64,000 nt of DNA from Bernardetiaceae bacterium (GCA_025057115.1 JANWWZ010000009.1:1-64000), one strand, 5' to 3'. Positions 19,252 through 30,014 are shown, counted from the first letter of the stretch. Numbers and translations are program-made. Notes: generated from the letters alone by a model not told the origin.

Positions 19252-21687
19252 GTGAATCCCCGACAAACCTGCTATTCTTTTTTTGCTAGGTTGTACCAGT
19301 TCCTTTGCCAGTGCGTTAATTTCCTAAGAAAACACAATTTTTTTAGCCGCTGGCCTTTTAAGGGCAGTGAAAATGAAGGTGTATTTGAAAAATGGTCGCG
19401 GCGTTGCTGGAAAGGATTAATAGGAGGATTTATTCTCATTTGGTTGTATTTTAAGGCAGTAGAATATAACTTTCTGTATCTCTTTGGGGAACTTCCTAAT
19501 ACAGAGCAGCTAGAAAATCCCAAGATTCCCACAGCTTCAGAAATATACACTGAAGACGGAGTACTGTTGGGGCGATACTTTCGCGAAAACCGCACTCCTG
19601 TCCGTTATCAAGAAATCTCCCCCTACCTTATTAATGCACTCATCGCCATTGAAGATATTCGCTTTTACGACCACTCAGGCATCGACTTAAAGGCTCTCGT
19701 TTCTGTAGTGGCAAATACGCTCTCGAGCCTGGGCAGGTCTTCTCGCGGAGGAGGCAGCACTATTACTCAGCAACTTGCCAAAAATTTATTCAAAACGCGG
19801 CGCGACGATACACACGGTCTCTTAGGGTACATACCTCTATTAAGAACAGTCATCATCAAAACCAAAGAATGGATAGTGGCAGTCAATTTAGAAAAAGCCT
19901 ATTCGAAGGAAGAAATCCTTACTATGTACTTCAACACGGTGGACTTTGGCAGCAATGCCTATGGGATTAAAACAGCAGCTAAGACTTTTTTTGCTACCAC
20001 TCCCGCTGAGGTAAATCTTCAGCAGGCGGCTACGCTTGTGGGCTTGTTGAAAGCGCCTACTTACTACAGCCCTGTATTCCATCCTCAGAATGCCATTCGC
20101 CGCCGCAATTTAGTACTGGCACAAATGGAAAAATACGGCTTTATAGATAGCGCTACCCTTGTTCATACCCAAAAGTTGCCTTTAGAGGTGCATTTTACAG
20201 TAGAAAAAGCTGAGGACGGCACCGGTACCTACTTCAGGGGAGTGATGAATAATTACCTAAAGTCGTGGTGTGAAAACAATGGCTATGATCTCTACGCCGA
20301 TGGACTTAAAATTTATACCACTATCGACTCGCGCATGCAGCGCTACGCCGAAGAAGCAGTGGCAGAACGCATGAAAGACCTACAAGCCAAATTTGAGGAA
20401 CATTGGCGCGGCATGAATCCTTGGCGCGACGAAAACCAAAGAGAAATTCCCAACTATATCGAAAATGCCATCCGAGCTACTCCTATTTATAAAGAACTTT
20501 TCACTCGGTTCAAAGGCAATCCAGCAAAAATTGACAGTGCTTTGAAGGCGCCCCGCCGCATGACGGTATTTTCCTGGGACGGGGAAAGAGATACTCTCTT
20601 CAGCCTCATGGACTCTATGGCTTACTACAGGCGTTTTTTGCATGCAGGACTGATGGCAATGGACCCTTACTCAGGGTATATACGCGCTTGGGTAGGAGGA
20701 ATTAACTACAAGTACTTCAAGTTTGACCACGTCAAGCAATCGCGAAGGCAGCCAGGCTCTGCCTTCAAACCCATCGTATATGCTACTGCTATTGACTCTT
20801 TTGGCTATTCGCCTTGTTCCAAAATGGTGGATGGACCAGTAACTATTCAATATATCGAAAAAGGTCAAAAAAAATACTGGTCGCCCCACAATGCTGACTG
20901 GACCTATAGCTATGACACTGTCTCGCTGCGCTATGCCATTGGTCGGTCTCTCAACACCATTGTCGCCAAAATTATCAAAGAAATTGGTTGGCATGCTGTA
21001 ATCAACTATGCTCGCAAGATGGGCATCACCAGCCCTTTAGATACCGTTCCTTCTGTAGGACTTGGCAGCTGTGAAGTTTCTCTTTACGAACTGGTGGGTG
21101 CCTATGCTACTTTTCTCAACGGAGGAGTTTGGACCGAGCCCATGTTCATCACCAGAATCGAGGACAAAAACGGTCGCATTATTCAGCGGTTTAGTCCTTA
21201 TCGGCGCCGCGCCATGTCTCCCGAAACTGCTTTCTTGATGGTGTACATGCTCAGAGGTGGATTACAAGAGCCTGGAGGTACTTCGGCAAGGCTTTATTCT
21301 TTTCGCCAACTGTGGGGCAACAACGAAATAGGTGGAAAAACAGGCACTTCCAGCAATTACGCCGATGGATGGTATATTGGCATTACTAAAGATTTAGTAG
21401 TGGGAACGTGGATAGGGGGACAAGACCGCAGCATTCACTTTCGCACTTCTGATACAGGAGAGGCTTCTAGAACCGCCTTGCCCTTGTTTGGCATCTTTAT
21501 GGAAAAAGTCTATGCTGATACTACATTAGGAGTTACTAAAGGTAGATTTCCAACGGAAAAAGAACTCAAAATTCGCGTTACTAAGCCTTACTTCTGCCCT
21601 ACTCCTATCAAACCTAAACCAGATAGCTTGCGCATTTTAGACTCCCTCAGGCAAATAGAATTGCTTTTTAACAACACACCTGGCTAA
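19252..21687 (+). CDS. PBP1A-type bifunctional penicillin-binding protein (first copy)
   Basis: The enzyme polymerises and crosslinks peptidoglycan in the periplasm. The frame opens with GTG and has no ATG near it, so the exact start is uncertain. One membrane helix (GGFILIWLYFKAVEY, near residue 58) anchors it. The glycosyltransferase domain shows EDIRFYDHSGID with the catalytic Glu, and [15 protein letters not shown]. The transpeptidase domain has the Ser-x-x-Lys motif in [10 protein letters not shown], an S-x-N motif in GRSLNT and KTGTSSNYADGW. At 811 residues the length is usual. A second copy lies 2 kb downstream beyond the metallo-hydrolase gene. Its stop overlaps the next, convergent gene by 4 bp. 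Confidence 0.95.
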   Translation: MNPRQTCYSFFARLYQFLCQCVNFLRKHNFFSRWPFKGSENEGVFEKWSRRCWKGLIGGFILIWLYFKAVEYNFLYLFGELPNTEQLENPKIPTASEIYTEDGVLLGRYFRENRTPVRYQEISPYLINALIAIEDIRFYDHSGIDLKALVSVVANTLSSLGRSSRGGGSTITQQLAKNLFKTRRDDTHGLLGYIPLLRTVIIKTKEWIVAVNLEKAYSKEEILTMYFNTVDFGSNAYGIKTAAKTFFATTPAEVNLQQAATLVGLLKAPTYYSPVFHPQNAIRRRNLVLAQMEKYGFIDSATLVHTQKLPLEVHFTVEKAEDGTGTYFRGVMNNYLKSWCENNGYDLYADGLKIYTTIDSRMQRYAEEAVAERMKDLQAKFEEHWRGMNPWRDENQREIPNYIENAIRATPIYKELFTRFKGNPAKIDSALKAPRRMTVFSWDGERDTLFSLMDSMAYYRRFLHAGLMAMDPYSGYIRAWVGGINYKYFKFDHVKQSRRQPGSAFKPIVYATAIDSFGYSPCSKMVDGPVTIQYIEKGQKKYWSPHNADWTYSYDTVSLRYAIGRSLNTIVAKIIKEIGWHAVINYARKMGITSPLDTVPSVGLGSCEVSLYELVGAYATFLNGGVWTEPMFITRIEDKNGRIIQRFSPYRRRAMSPETAFLMVYMLRGGLQEPGGTSARLYSFRQLWGNNEIGGKTGTSSNYADGWYIGITKDLVVGTWIGGQDRSIHFRTSDTGEASRTALPLFGIFMEKVYADTTLGVTKGRFPTEKELKIRVTKPYFCPTPIKPKPDSLRILDSLRQIELLFNNTPG

Positions 21688-22082
21688 GAAATAAGCCATC
21701 GATAAGCGTTTTGAAAATCGTCGAAAAATTTAGCATGCAGTTGCCGCGCTCTTTTTTCATCATAGGTCTGCTCCAGCGATATGGCTTCTGTAATGTTATT
21801 TGGATACACAAAGGCAATTTTTTTAATGCCCATTTCCTCGTATTGAGGCGCAATAACCTTATCATGCCATTCTTGGATATGAGGCAACATAATCAAATGC
21901 CCCGCAGAAGCATCTACTAAAAACTTTTCTATTTTCAACTGGCGCAGTAAATCAACAAAGCGCAATACACAGGTTTTGTATTCTTCTTCTGCCATAGTGG
22001 AAGCCGGTGCATGCCAATGGACAACTATTATGTTGTAGTCGGTCTCGTATTGAATTGTCCAATAAGGTGTTTGCTCTATCAT
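21684..22082 (-). CDS. Conserved hypothetical protein, possibly STAS-like
   Basis: This 132-residue protein starts at the ATG of MIEQTPYWTIQYE; an upstream GTG would add 13 residues. It has no signal peptide. Alternating strands and helices such as IIVVHWHAPASTMAEEEYKTCV, KFLVDASAGHLIMLPHIQEW and IKKIAFVYPNN resemble the SpoIIAA/STAS-like fold of small Bacteroidota proteins of unknown role, but I cannot name a function. It converges on the PBP1A gene with a 4-bp overlap and is divergent from the metallo-hydrolase gene. Confidence 0.65.
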   Translation of the reverse strand: MIEQTPYWTIQYETDYNIIVVHWHAPASTMAEEEYKTCVLRFVDLLRQLKIEKFLVDASAGHLIMLPHIQEWHDKVIAPQYEEMGIKKIAFVYPNNITEAISLEQTYDEKRARQLHAKFFDDFQNAYRWLIS

Positions 22083-22153
22083 AGGCAAGGTTTTAATGCG
22101 AACATAATCTAAATAATGCACAGTAAATATTCAAGTCCGAAGGCTATCTTGGC

Positions 22154-23572
22154 ATGTTTGAAGGCAAAGAGCATATGCAGGTTATTTTTAAATGTTTGGG
22201 AGCTGCTCAAACAGTAACGGGCTCTAAATATTTGGTTGATGTGGACCAGTTCCGCTTGATGGTAGATTGCGGTATATTTCAGGGACTCAAGGAATGGCGA
22301 TTGCTCAACTGGTCATCTTTCCCCATAGAACCTACTACCATTCATGCTATTGTACTTACTCATGCACACATAGACCACATTGGGTATTTACCTCGGCTTT
22401 ACAAACAGGGCTTTCGCGGTCCAGTGTACTGCACGGAAACTACCGCTCAACTGATTCCGCTTCTATTGAAAGACGCAGCCAAATTACAAGAGGAAGAAGC
22501 TGCCTATGCGGCTGGCAAAGGATACTCTAAACACTCACCTCCCTTGCCGCTTTACACAGTCAAAGACGTGGAACAAGTCTTGCCTTTGCTGGTGCCCTTG
22601 CCGATGGAAAAGCCTTTTGTTCTTCATCCTGCTATTGAATTAACGTACTATTATGCAGGACATATTGCAGGAGCAGCTTCCATTCTCTTAAATATTAAAG
22701 GCAGACGGCAAACTAAGCAAGTAGTATTTTCGGGAGATCTAGGCAGTAGTTGCGATCCACTGCTCAAACCACCGACCCCTATTCCAGCCACCGACTGCTT
22801 GATTGTAGAGTCCACTTATGGAGGTCGTTTTATTCCAACAGTGGAGGTAAAACAAGTCCTTGCCCAAGAAATTCAACAAGCCTTTGATCAAGAAGGATGC
22901 GTAGTAATTCCAGCCTTCGCCGTTGGAAGAACCCAAACCCTGCTCTATTACCTCAAGCAAATTATCGCTGAAAAAAAATTAACACCTTTTCCCGTGTATG
23001 TGGATAGCCCTATGGCAATACAAGCCACTGAACTATATGCCAAATATCTTGCAAAAGACATTCATTCAAAGCATCGCGACCAGGAAGAATTGTTTCACTT
23101 CCCTTCTTTGCATTTTTGTCAAGAAATTGCCCAGTCAAAGCAACTCAACGAAATTGATTCAGGAGCTGTTATCATTTCTGCCAGTGGAATGGCTACAGGG
23201 GGGCGAGTTTTGCATCACTTGTATCATCGCCTGCGGCGAGCTCAAGACACAGTGCTACTGGTTGGCTATCAGGCAGAAGGCACCCGTGGCAGGCGTTTGC
23301 TAGACGGAGAGCCCGAACTGAAAATTTTTGGTGAATATGTGCCTGTCAAATGCCGCGTGCGCCAGTTGCCTATTTTCTCCGCTCACGCAGACCATGCTGG
23401 ACTGATGCAGTGGTTAGAAAGATTTCAATCGCCTCCTGCAATGACTTTCATCACTCACGGAGAAAAGCAAGCCTGCTTTGCCCTTAAGCAAGCCCTTGCC
23501 CATCAACTCGATTGGCATAATATAGTTGTGCCCCAGTACCTAGAAAGTTTTATTTTGTTTGAAGGCATTTAG
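22154..23572 (+). CDS. Metallo-beta-lactamase-fold beta-CASP hydrolase (RNA-processing type)
   Basis: The family includes nucleases with the RMMBL domain that process RNA. The 472-residue protein has the zinc motif THAHIDHIGYLPRL, VFSGDLG, VESTYGG and the beta-CASP region with VVIPAFAVGRTQTLLYYL and VYVDSPMAIQATELYAKY. The C-terminal motifs IISASGMATGGR and the zinc-binding SAHADHAGLMQW with FITHGEKQA complete the set. It could start at the listed ATG or at MQVIFKCLGAAQTVTGSK seven codons later, where similarity to the family begins. It lies between two PBP1A genes on the same strand, 45 bp before the second, so co-transcription is possible though functions look unrelated. Confidence 0.92.
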   Translation: MFEGKEHMQVIFKCLGAAQTVTGSKYLVDVDQFRLMVDCGIFQGLKEWRLLNWSSFPIEPTTIHAIVLTHAHIDHIGYLPRLYKQGFRGPVYCTETTAQLIPLLLKDAAKLQEEEAAYAAGKGYSKHSPPLPLYTVKDVEQVLPLLVPLPMEKPFVLHPAIELTYYYAGHIAGAASILLNIKGRRQTKQVVFSGDLGSSCDPLLKPPTPIPATDCLIVESTYGGRFIPTVEVKQVLAQEIQQAFDQEGCVVIPAFAVGRTQTLLYYLKQIIAEKKLTPFPVYVDSPMAIQATELYAKYLAKDIHSKHRDQEELFHFPSLHFCQEIAQSKQLNEIDSGAVIISASGMATGGRVLHHLYHRLRRAQDTVLLVGYQAEGTRGRRLLDGEPELKIFGEYVPVKCRVRQLPIFSAHADHAGLMQWLERFQSPPAMTFITHGEKQACFALKQALAHQLDWHNIVVPQYLESFILFEGI

Positions 23573-23617
23573 TAGGTAGCTTTTCTTAGCTTTGTACGTG
23601 CTCAAAAATGAAAAAAC

Positions 23618-25885
23618 ATGTATTTGCGACTGATTCGTCTGGGCTGGACCCTGTTTTTTACTAGCTTTTTGATAGCTATTTTATGGGTACTGGCAGTGAA
23701 TAACAACTGGGGAGGTCTTTTCGGCGGCATGCCCGATTTGACCAAAATAGAAAATCCTAAATCAGAAGTAGCTTCAGAACTCTGGTCTGCTGATGGAGTT
23801 TTATTAGGCAAGTACTTTCGGCGCAACCGCACTCCAGTGCGCTACCAAGAAATTTCCCCTTATCTTCTTTACGCTCTCTACGCCACTGAAGATATTAGAT
23901 TTGAACAGCATTCAGGCATTGATTTGCGCGGTACGCTTTCCATTTTTTTTAGCCTGCTGCGCGGCAAAAAGCGAGGAGGTAGCACCATCACCCAACAATT
24001 GGCGAAAAATCTCTTCAGCACGCGCCAAAATCTCAAAGGCAAGCTAGGAAACCTTCCCCTACTGGGCACCCTGATTGCTAAAACCAAGGAATGGATATTA
24101 GCTGTTCACTTGGAGCGCTCCTACACCAAACAAGAAATTGTTACCATGTACCTCAATGAAGTAGAGCTAGGTAACAATTCTTTTGGGATTAAGGTAGCAG
24201 CCCGTACTTACTTCAACACCACTCCCGATAGCCTCACGGTTCCTCAAGCGGCTATGTTGGTAGGTATGCTCAAAGCACCTACGCGATACAGTCCTATCCG
24301 CAATCCGGACTTAGCCCTTGCGCGCCGCAATATTGTAATAGACCAAATGGAAAAATATGGTTTCATCACCCCTGCAGAGGCTGAACGCTACAGAAGAACG
24401 CCCATCAAAGTAGCCAACGTGCAGACTGACGACCATGTAAGTGGTCTAGCTCCTTACTTCCGCATGGAAATCCGCAAAGATTTGCTTAACTGGTGTGCTA
24501 AAAATGGATATGACTTGTTTGCTGATGGGCTCAAGATATACACTACCATCGATTCGCGGATGCAACGCTACGCTGAAGAGGCAGTCACAGAACACATGAA
24601 AGAACTCCAAGCGCGTTTTTTTGAACATTGGAAAGGTCGCAATCCATGGGTAGATGAAAATTTTCGCGAGCTTCCTGATTTTATTGACAAAGCCATCCGC
24701 CGCACAGATCACTACCGCATATTGAAAAATCTCTATGGAGATGACACCATTTCAATTTTTCAACAACTCAACACTCCTGTTCCAATGAAGGTATTTAGCT
24801 GGCAAGCGCCTAACTACGAAATTGATACCCTCATGAGCCCTATCGATTCGGTCAAATATTTCAAAAAATTTCTCCATGCAGGGCTCATGAGCTTAGACCC
24901 TTATACAGGGCACATCAAGGCTTGGGTGGGAGGTATTAACTTCAAATTTTTTAGCTACGACCACGTGCGGCAAGGCGCAAGGCAACCTGGATCAGCTTTT
25001 AAGCCCATTATTTATGCAGTAGCTATTGCTGAGCATGGTTATTCACCTTGCACCGAAGTAGTAGATGCTCCTCAAACTTTTGTATTGGAAAGCGGTCAAA
25101 CATGGACTGCCAAAAACTTTGGTGCTTACACGGGTAATACCTACACCCTGCGGCAAGCTTTAGCACAATCCATCAATACAACAGCTGCATTTTTAATGCG
25201 TCGCGTTAGGCCTTCTGAAGTCATTCGCTATGCTCGGCAAATGGGCATTACTACCCCCCTTGACGAAGTACCTTCCCTTGCCCTGGGAGCAGGTGGTGAC
25301 GTATCGGTATTCGACCTCACAGGCGCTTACGCTACCTTTGTAAATAAAGGCGTATGGATTCAGCCTACCTATATTACTCACATTACTGATAAAAATGGCA
25401 AAGTACTCCAGCGGTTTGTCCCTCAAAAACGAGAAGTATTCGATGAAGAAAAAGCCTATACAATGGTATACATGCTGCGCGGGGCAGCTGAAGAACGCAA
25501 CGGCACTGGATTGGGACTTTACCGCTACAAATTTAGACAAGGTACCCAAGTGGCATGCAAAACTGGAACTACCCAGAACTACTCCGACGGCTGGTTTATA
25601 GGTATGACCAAGGACCTAGTTACAGGTATATGGGTAGGAGGCGATGAACGCAGCATTCACTTCCGCACCGGCGACTACGGACAAGGCTCTCGCATGGCTA
25701 TGCCTATTTTTGGCATTTATATGGACAAAATTTTCGCCGACCCCCAATTAGCCCCTTACAATACAAAAGGCGAGTTTCCCAAACCTGAAAATTTTTCCGT
25801 CGAACTGGATTGTAGCAAAGCTCATCAAAGAATATTAGATTCTGTCTCTTACCTATTGCCTACTAGCAACCCACTAAAAGACTAA
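23618..25885 (+). CDS. PBP1A-type bifunctional penicillin-binding protein (second copy)
   Basis: This 755-residue paralogue of the upstream PBP1A has the same layout. A membrane helix ([16 protein letters not shown]) lies near residue 18. The glycosyltransferase motifs are [12 protein letters not shown] and [14 protein letters not shown]. The transpeptidase motifs are [19 protein letters not shown] and [13 protein letters not shown]. Whole segments are shared with the first copy, for example [21 protein letters not shown], marking an old tandem duplication. It lacks the longer cytoplasmic N-terminus of the first copy. The SDR gene follows after 4 bp, so they likely share a transcript. Confidence 0.95.
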   Translation: MYLRLIRLGWTLFFTSFLIAILWVLAVNNNWGGLFGGMPDLTKIENPKSEVASELWSADGVLLGKYFRRNRTPVRYQEISPYLLYALYATEDIRFEQHSGIDLRGTLSIFFSLLRGKKRGGSTITQQLAKNLFSTRQNLKGKLGNLPLLGTLIAKTKEWILAVHLERSYTKQEIVTMYLNEVELGNNSFGIKVAARTYFNTTPDSLTVPQAAMLVGMLKAPTRYSPIRNPDLALARRNIVIDQMEKYGFITPAEAERYRRTPIKVANVQTDDHVSGLAPYFRMEIRKDLLNWCAKNGYDLFADGLKIYTTIDSRMQRYAEEAVTEHMKELQARFFEHWKGRNPWVDENFRELPDFIDKAIRRTDHYRILKNLYGDDTISIFQQLNTPVPMKVFSWQAPNYEIDTLMSPIDSVKYFKKFLHAGLMSLDPYTGHIKAWVGGINFKFFSYDHVRQGARQPGSAFKPIIYAVAIAEHGYSPCTEVVDAPQTFVLESGQTWTAKNFGAYTGNTYTLRQALAQSINTTAAFLMRRVRPSEVIRYARQMGITTPLDEVPSLALGAGGDVSVFDLTGAYATFVNKGVWIQPTYITHITDKNGKVLQRFVPQKREVFDEEKAYTMVYMLRGAAEERNGTGLGLYRYKFRQGTQVACKTGTTQNYSDGWFIGMTKDLVTGIWVGGDERSIHFRTGDYGQGSRMAMPIFGIYMDKIFADPQLAPYNTKGEFPKPENFSVELDCSKAHQRILDSVSYLLPTSNPLKD

Positions 25886-25889
25886 ATGT

Positions 25890-26660
25890 ATGACAGGTTG
25901 GTCATTGGAAGGTAAAAAAGCCCTCGTCACTGGAGGCACTAAGGGAATAGGCAAGGCAATAGTTGAAGAATTTCTCCAGTTAGGCGCTCAAGTGCTTTTT
26001 GTGGCGCGCTCCGCCGAGCAAGTAGAAGCGGCACGCCAGCAATGGGCACAACGCTATCAAGCACGCATTTATGGCATGGCTGCAGATGTAAGCCTTCCGG
26101 AGGCAAGAAATGCCATTTACCAATGGATTGGTACGCATTGGCAGCGTTTGGATATCCTAGTAAACAACGCAGGCATTAACATTCGCAAGAAAACTCCTGA
26201 CTACACTTGTCAAGAATATGGGCAAATCTGGTCCGTGAATTTAACAGCCCCTTTTGAGCTGACAAGAATGCTTTATCCCTTGCTCAAACAGTCAGGGAAA
26301 GCATCGGTGATAAACATTGCTTCGGTGGCGGGCAGCAATTTAGACATTGGTTCAGGTTCTCCTTATGCAATGTCCAAAGCTGGGTTGCTTCAAATGACGC
26401 GCAGCCTTGCTAATGAGTGGGCTAAAGAAGGCATCCGAGTGAATGCAGTTTCTCCATGGTACACCGTTACCCCACTTGCCAAACCTGTACTTGAAAACAA
26501 AGAACGCATGCAGCTCATTCTTAGCCGCACTCCCATGGGTCGGGTAGCACAACCTGAGGAAGTAGCAGCTGTAGTGGCTTTCCTAGCTATGGACAAGCCT
26601 TCGTACTTAACAGGTCAAAATATTATTGTAGACGGAGGGCTCAGTATTAGCGGTTTGTAA
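25890..26660 (+). CDS. SDR-family oxidoreductase, tropinone-reductase-like
   Basis: This NAD(P)-dependent short-chain dehydrogenase has 256 residues, a usual length. The cofactor motif is [11 protein letters not shown] near residue 14. NNAG, the catalytic Ser in [10 protein letters not shown], and Tyr/Lys in YAMSKAG follow in order. The C-terminus [10 protein letters not shown] is typical. The overall sequence resembles the tropinone-reductase-like subgroup, for which the bacterial substrate is unknown. It starts 4 bp after the second PBP1A and is probably its operon partner. Confidence 0.88.
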   Translation: MTGWSLEGKKALVTGGTKGIGKAIVEEFLQLGAQVLFVARSAEQVEAARQQWAQRYQARIYGMAADVSLPEARNAIYQWIGTHWQRLDILVNNAGINIRKKTPDYTCQEYGQIWSVNLTAPFELTRMLYPLLKQSGKASVINIASVAGSNLDIGSGSPYAMSKAGLLQMTRSLANEWAKEGIRVNAVSPWYTVTPLAKPVLENKERMQLILSRTPMGRVAQPEEVAAVVAFLAMDKPSYLTGQNIIVDGGLSISGL

Positions 26661-26720
26661 AATATTGCAGCTTTTTTGTCGTTTTGTATCTGCTACCATC
26701 TTCATATTTTCATACCTGCC

Positions 26721-28028
26721 ATGCATACAATCACTACAGGGAGGTACTTTTTACCTTTATTACTGGCAGGGCTGTTATGGATGCCTACTTTGGCCCAGCG
26801 CAGACCCATGCCCAAAGATGCTGGAACGCTTCCTCCTGGCGTGAGCCGCCCCCCTGCCAACAACACCTCTACAAAGTCCAATACACTCTTGTTACCAGAG
26901 ATCAAAAAACCTGTAGATAGCGCAACTATTCCGCAACCTCCTACCCAACCCGTTTTAGAAAAAATAGACTCAGCTTACATTGCTGCACTGGGAAAGCAGT
27001 TATTCGTAGTGCGCCAACAAAACCTAGTGGGAATTGCAAATGATACAGGCAAAATCATTCTCTCCCCTGTTTACGATCACATCAGTTTTTTAAACAATAA
27101 GGACTCCACCTGTAGCCGTTGGGAGGGCATTCTCAAAGTGCGAAAGGGCGGCACTGTCGGACTGATTCACTACCACGGCAAACCCATCACTACCTTCGAC
27201 TATCAGGAAGTAAGTTTATTTCCAGCCAGTTGCCAATCAACAGCCATGGTTGCTAAAGTGAAGCAGTTCGATAAGTTTGGGTTAATTACCATTAAAGGCG
27301 AAATACTTATTCGCCCAAGTTACGATGATATAGCCATGCTCACCGACGAGCAAGGCAAAGCAACCACTCCAACAGTGATAGTAGTGCGCCGCCAAAGCAA
27401 ATACGGTATGATGGAACTGCAAAGCGGTTTCATACTCAAGACCGAGTTTGAACGCATTGAATTTTTGCAGTACAAACAACCAGAAAACAAAAACAAAGCC
27501 GCCGAGAAAGAATTGCTTTTGCGTTTTAAACAAAATGGTAAATGGGGCTTCTTGAACCTTGCTAGCAAATGGCAAAGCAATGCCGAATGGGATGACCTTC
27601 AGCCGTTTAGCGATGGCTGGGCACCTGTGCTTAAATCAAATAAATGGGGATTTATCAACCAAGAAGGCAAAAATAAAATTGCCTGCCAATACGAAACCAC
27701 GTTAGGATTTCGGCAAGGGGGAGCTCCTGTGCGCAAAAATGGCAAGTGGTTCCTGATTAACACCAATGGAAAAATCATTTCTTCTTCATGGGAGGATATG
27801 CAATTTCTCTTGTCATCCCAAGCTGAAAAGTACCACAACGCTTATCACCTTTCCTTGATAAAGGTAAAACAAAATGACAAGTGGGGACTATTGGACACTA
27901 AAGGACATGTAATTATTCCTTGCCAATACGATCAATTAGAATGGATGCCGCGAGCGGCTGGCTTTAAGTCTTCTAAAGAAGGAAAGGAAGAATTTATTGC
28001 GCTTCCAGAGGCTCCTCCTACCAAGTAA
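26721..28028 (+). CDS. Exported WG-repeat protein
   Basis: This 435-residue protein starts with a signal peptide (MHTITTGRYFLPLLLAGLLWMPTLAQ); a TTG upstream would extend it without need. A Pro/Thr-rich linker follows. From about residue 95 onward it carries repeated WG-type units of the form K-x-G-x-x-x-x-x-G-x-I-x-x-x-Y-D, for example KFGLITIKGEILIRPSYDDI, KWGFINQEGKNKIACQYE and KWGLLDTKGHVIIPCQYDQL. Such repeats form beta-structures thought to bind partners in the periplasm or at the surface. No catalytic motif is seen. It converges with the next gene, 10 bp away. Confidence 0.85.
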   Translation: MHTITTGRYFLPLLLAGLLWMPTLAQRRPMPKDAGTLPPGVSRPPANNTSTKSNTLLLPEIKKPVDSATIPQPPTQPVLEKIDSAYIAALGKQLFVVRQQNLVGIANDTGKIILSPVYDHISFLNNKDSTCSRWEGILKVRKGGTVGLIHYHGKPITTFDYQEVSLFPASCQSTAMVAKVKQFDKFGLITIKGEILIRPSYDDIAMLTDEQGKATTPTVIVVRRQSKYGMMELQSGFILKTEFERIEFLQYKQPENKNKAAEKELLLRFKQNGKWGFLNLASKWQSNAEWDDLQPFSDGWAPVLKSNKWGFINQEGKNKIACQYETTLGFRQGGAPVRKNGKWFLINTNGKIISSSWEDMQFLLSSQAEKYHNAYHLSLIKVKQNDKWGLLDTKGHVIIPCQYDQLEWMPRAAGFKSSKEGKEEFIALPEAPPTK

Positions 28029-28038
28029 CTGCATCGAT

Positions 28039-28818
28039 TTATTGCCCCGTTTGTTTTTTCCACTCCTCAGCCCGCTGTATTACTTGCACAAGGTCGGATT
28101 GGTTTTTAGAGGGGTGGAGACCTTGAGATTTAATCCATTCTTTTAGCTTTCCATCGATATCGTTGAGAGCTTTAAGCAAGGATTTTTCATTGGTTTTGAG
28201 CTTTTGCCATGTTGCACCTGAATTGGTTACCAAAAAGTAGGTGGTTTCTGGAACAAATTCATCATAGTAACGCTCAGCGCTGTAGGCACCTTTGTAGTCA
28301 GCTTTGAGCAAAGTTTTGCGGTAATGAGCCAAGAGCAAGTAATAATTTCCCTCAAAAAGCACGTGGAAAAAGCCTGTTTGCTTGGTTTCTGGATGAGTAA
28401 ATCTGCGAAATAGCATACTTTGCCCTTGCTCATTGACCAAAGTAAATTGCTGGATAATTGTTTTATCTAACACAACAGAATCACCTGTATCGCTTTTGCG
28501 AACTAGCACATCTTGGCTGTAGGTATTAAATTTCAATTCTACTGGGACGTATTTGGCACCATTCCTAAAAATCAACTCACCTTTTGACCACGATTCCAAC
28601 AGATAAGGGCTGTTTAAAAATCCCCTATAGCGCGTATCAAATGCTATTACGACATTGCTGCCCCCTACAGCAGGGCTGCCAAGTGCATCTAGGTTCTGTT
28701 GAGCATTAATGCCAGTAGGTGGAGCCACATTGTGCCAGGAGGGCTGTTGAGCCTTCATTGTTATTACAACTCCACCAAGTAACCACACTAATAGCCAGCC
28801 ATTTATTTTCATGTTCAT
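28039..28818 (-). CDS. Exported hypothetical protein
   Basis: This 259-residue protein starts MNMKINGWLLVWLLGGVVITMKAQQ, a signal peptide. The body has strands such as FRNGAKYVPVELKFNTYSQDVLVRK and LLLAHYRKTLLKADYKG, and a helical C-terminus (KNQSDLVQVIQRAEEWKKQTGQ). It resembles secreted Bacteroidota proteins of unknown function. Its ATG overlaps the stop of the upstream thioredoxin/TPR gene by 4 bp (ATGA), so the two are translationally coupled and the pair may act together in the periplasm. Confidence 0.7.
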   Translation of the reverse strand: MNMKINGWLLVWLLGGVVITMKAQQPSWHNVAPPTGINAQQNLDALGSPAVGGSNVVIAFDTRYRGFLNSPYLLESWSKGELIFRNGAKYVPVELKFNTYSQDVLVRKSDTGDSVVLDKTIIQQFTLVNEQGQSMLFRRFTHPETKQTGFFHVLFEGNYYLLLAHYRKTLLKADYKGAYSAERYYDEFVPETTYFLVTNSGATWQKLKTNEKSLLKALNDIDGKLKEWIKSQGLHPSKNQSDLVQVIQRAEEWKKQTGQ

Positions 28819-30014
28819 TTCAAGCGCTGCAGCAGTTCTTCTAATCGAGTTTTAAGTTCTTTGCCAGGATTGAGTTTTAAGCCTTTTTGGGCGTAAAGTG
28901 AAGCATTTTTAACATCTCCCATATTTTCCAATATGAACGCATGCACATAGCAAGCTATCGCATCTTCATTGGTTTGCAGGGCTTTAGCAGACCAATTGCG
29001 AGCTATTTCCAGCAACATTGTTTCTTTTGTGTGCAAGGCAATCTCAAGAGCAGCCTCTAGTACAACTTCCCGCGAATCCATGTTGTAAGTTTCTACCCAA
29101 TGTATCAAGGCATTAAAGTAGGAAGGAAGGTCGCCTACGCCTTCATAGTAAGACATGTCTAAGATGGCATCGTAAAAAGCTTTCTCGCGTGGCTGAGGAT
29201 TAACCGCTGCCATAACTGCAAAATATATTTGCTTGGCAGAGTCCACTTTAGCAAGATTCATTTCCTTAATAGCCTCTCCCATCAAACCGCTTATTTGCCT
29301 TTCAACAAATTCTTCTGCGCTCCTGCCAAACTTGTCTATAAATTTTTTTAAATTCCTTAGCACGTACTGAAACTGAGGGCTACTGGTAGAGGCTACAAAT
29401 GTTTCCACAATATGCCAATTTTCTTCCTCTAACAATTCTTCTTCCGATAATAAGGAAAAGTAACGCTGCGCCACTGGAATAGCCGAAGTATCCCTCACAC
29501 CTGCTTGAGCTAAGGCTAAAAGATAGCGGCGCATTTCTACTGAGTCATTCGGGTTGGCTTGATAGCGTGCTTTGATGGCAGGCAAATTTTTGGCAAGGGC
29601 TCTTTTATTGATAACTCTTTTGCCAAGAGCTATAAACGCTTTTTTGTCTAGCGCGCCGACATTCCTGTCAATTACTTTTCCTTCAGGAGAAAAATAATAC
29701 AAGGAAGGATAAGCTTCTATTTGGGCAAGCCGCACCAGCTCGGGTTCTTGTTTTTCGGCATCGATTTGTACTGAAATAAAATGCTGATTGTAGTACTTGC
29801 CTACCTCTGCATCAGTGAACACATTTTTTGCCATCATCTTGCAGGGACCGCACCACTCGGCATAGAAATCTACGAAGATGGGCTTGTTCTGGGCTTTGGC
29901 TTTTGCCAAAATTTCTCGCCAGCTGCCCTTTGTGAAAATAATCCCCTGTGCTTTAGCTTCTAACTTGAGCAAGGCAAGCCACAAAAGCAACAAGGTCATA
30001 AAGTAAGGTTTCAT
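28815..30014 (-). CDS. Exported thioredoxin-fold protein with helical-repeat C-terminus
   Basis: This 399-residue protein has a signal peptide (MKPYFMTLLLLWLALLKLEAKAQG). A thioredoxin domain follows with the redox motif FVDFYAEWCGPCKMM near residue 55 and the cis-proline segment AYPSLYYF. From about residue 160 to the end it is alpha-helical with TPR-like spacing, including EDAIACYVHAFILENMGDVKNASLYAQKGLKLNPG. It probably acts on disulphides in the periplasm, with the helical part as a scaffold. It is the first gene of a pair coupled by a 4-bp overlap to an exported unknown. Confidence 0.85.
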   Translation of the reverse strand: MKPYFMTLLLLWLALLKLEAKAQGIIFTKGSWREILAKAKAQNKPIFVDFYAEWCGPCKMMAKNVFTDAEVGKYYNQHFISVQIDAEKQEPELVRLAQIEAYPSLYYFSPEGKVIDRNVGALDKKAFIALGKRVINKRALAKNLPAIKARYQANPNDSVEMRRYLLALAQAGVRDTSAIPVAQRYFSLLSEEELLEEENWHIVETFVASTSSPQFQYVLRNLKKFIDKFGRSAEEFVERQISGLMGEAIKEMNLAKVDSAKQIYFAVMAAVNPQPREKAFYDAILDMSYYEGVGDLPSYFNALIHWVETYNMDSREVVLEAALEIALHTKETMLLEIARNWSAKALQTNEDAIACYVHAFILENMGDVKNASLYAQKGLKLNPGKELKTRLEELLQRLK

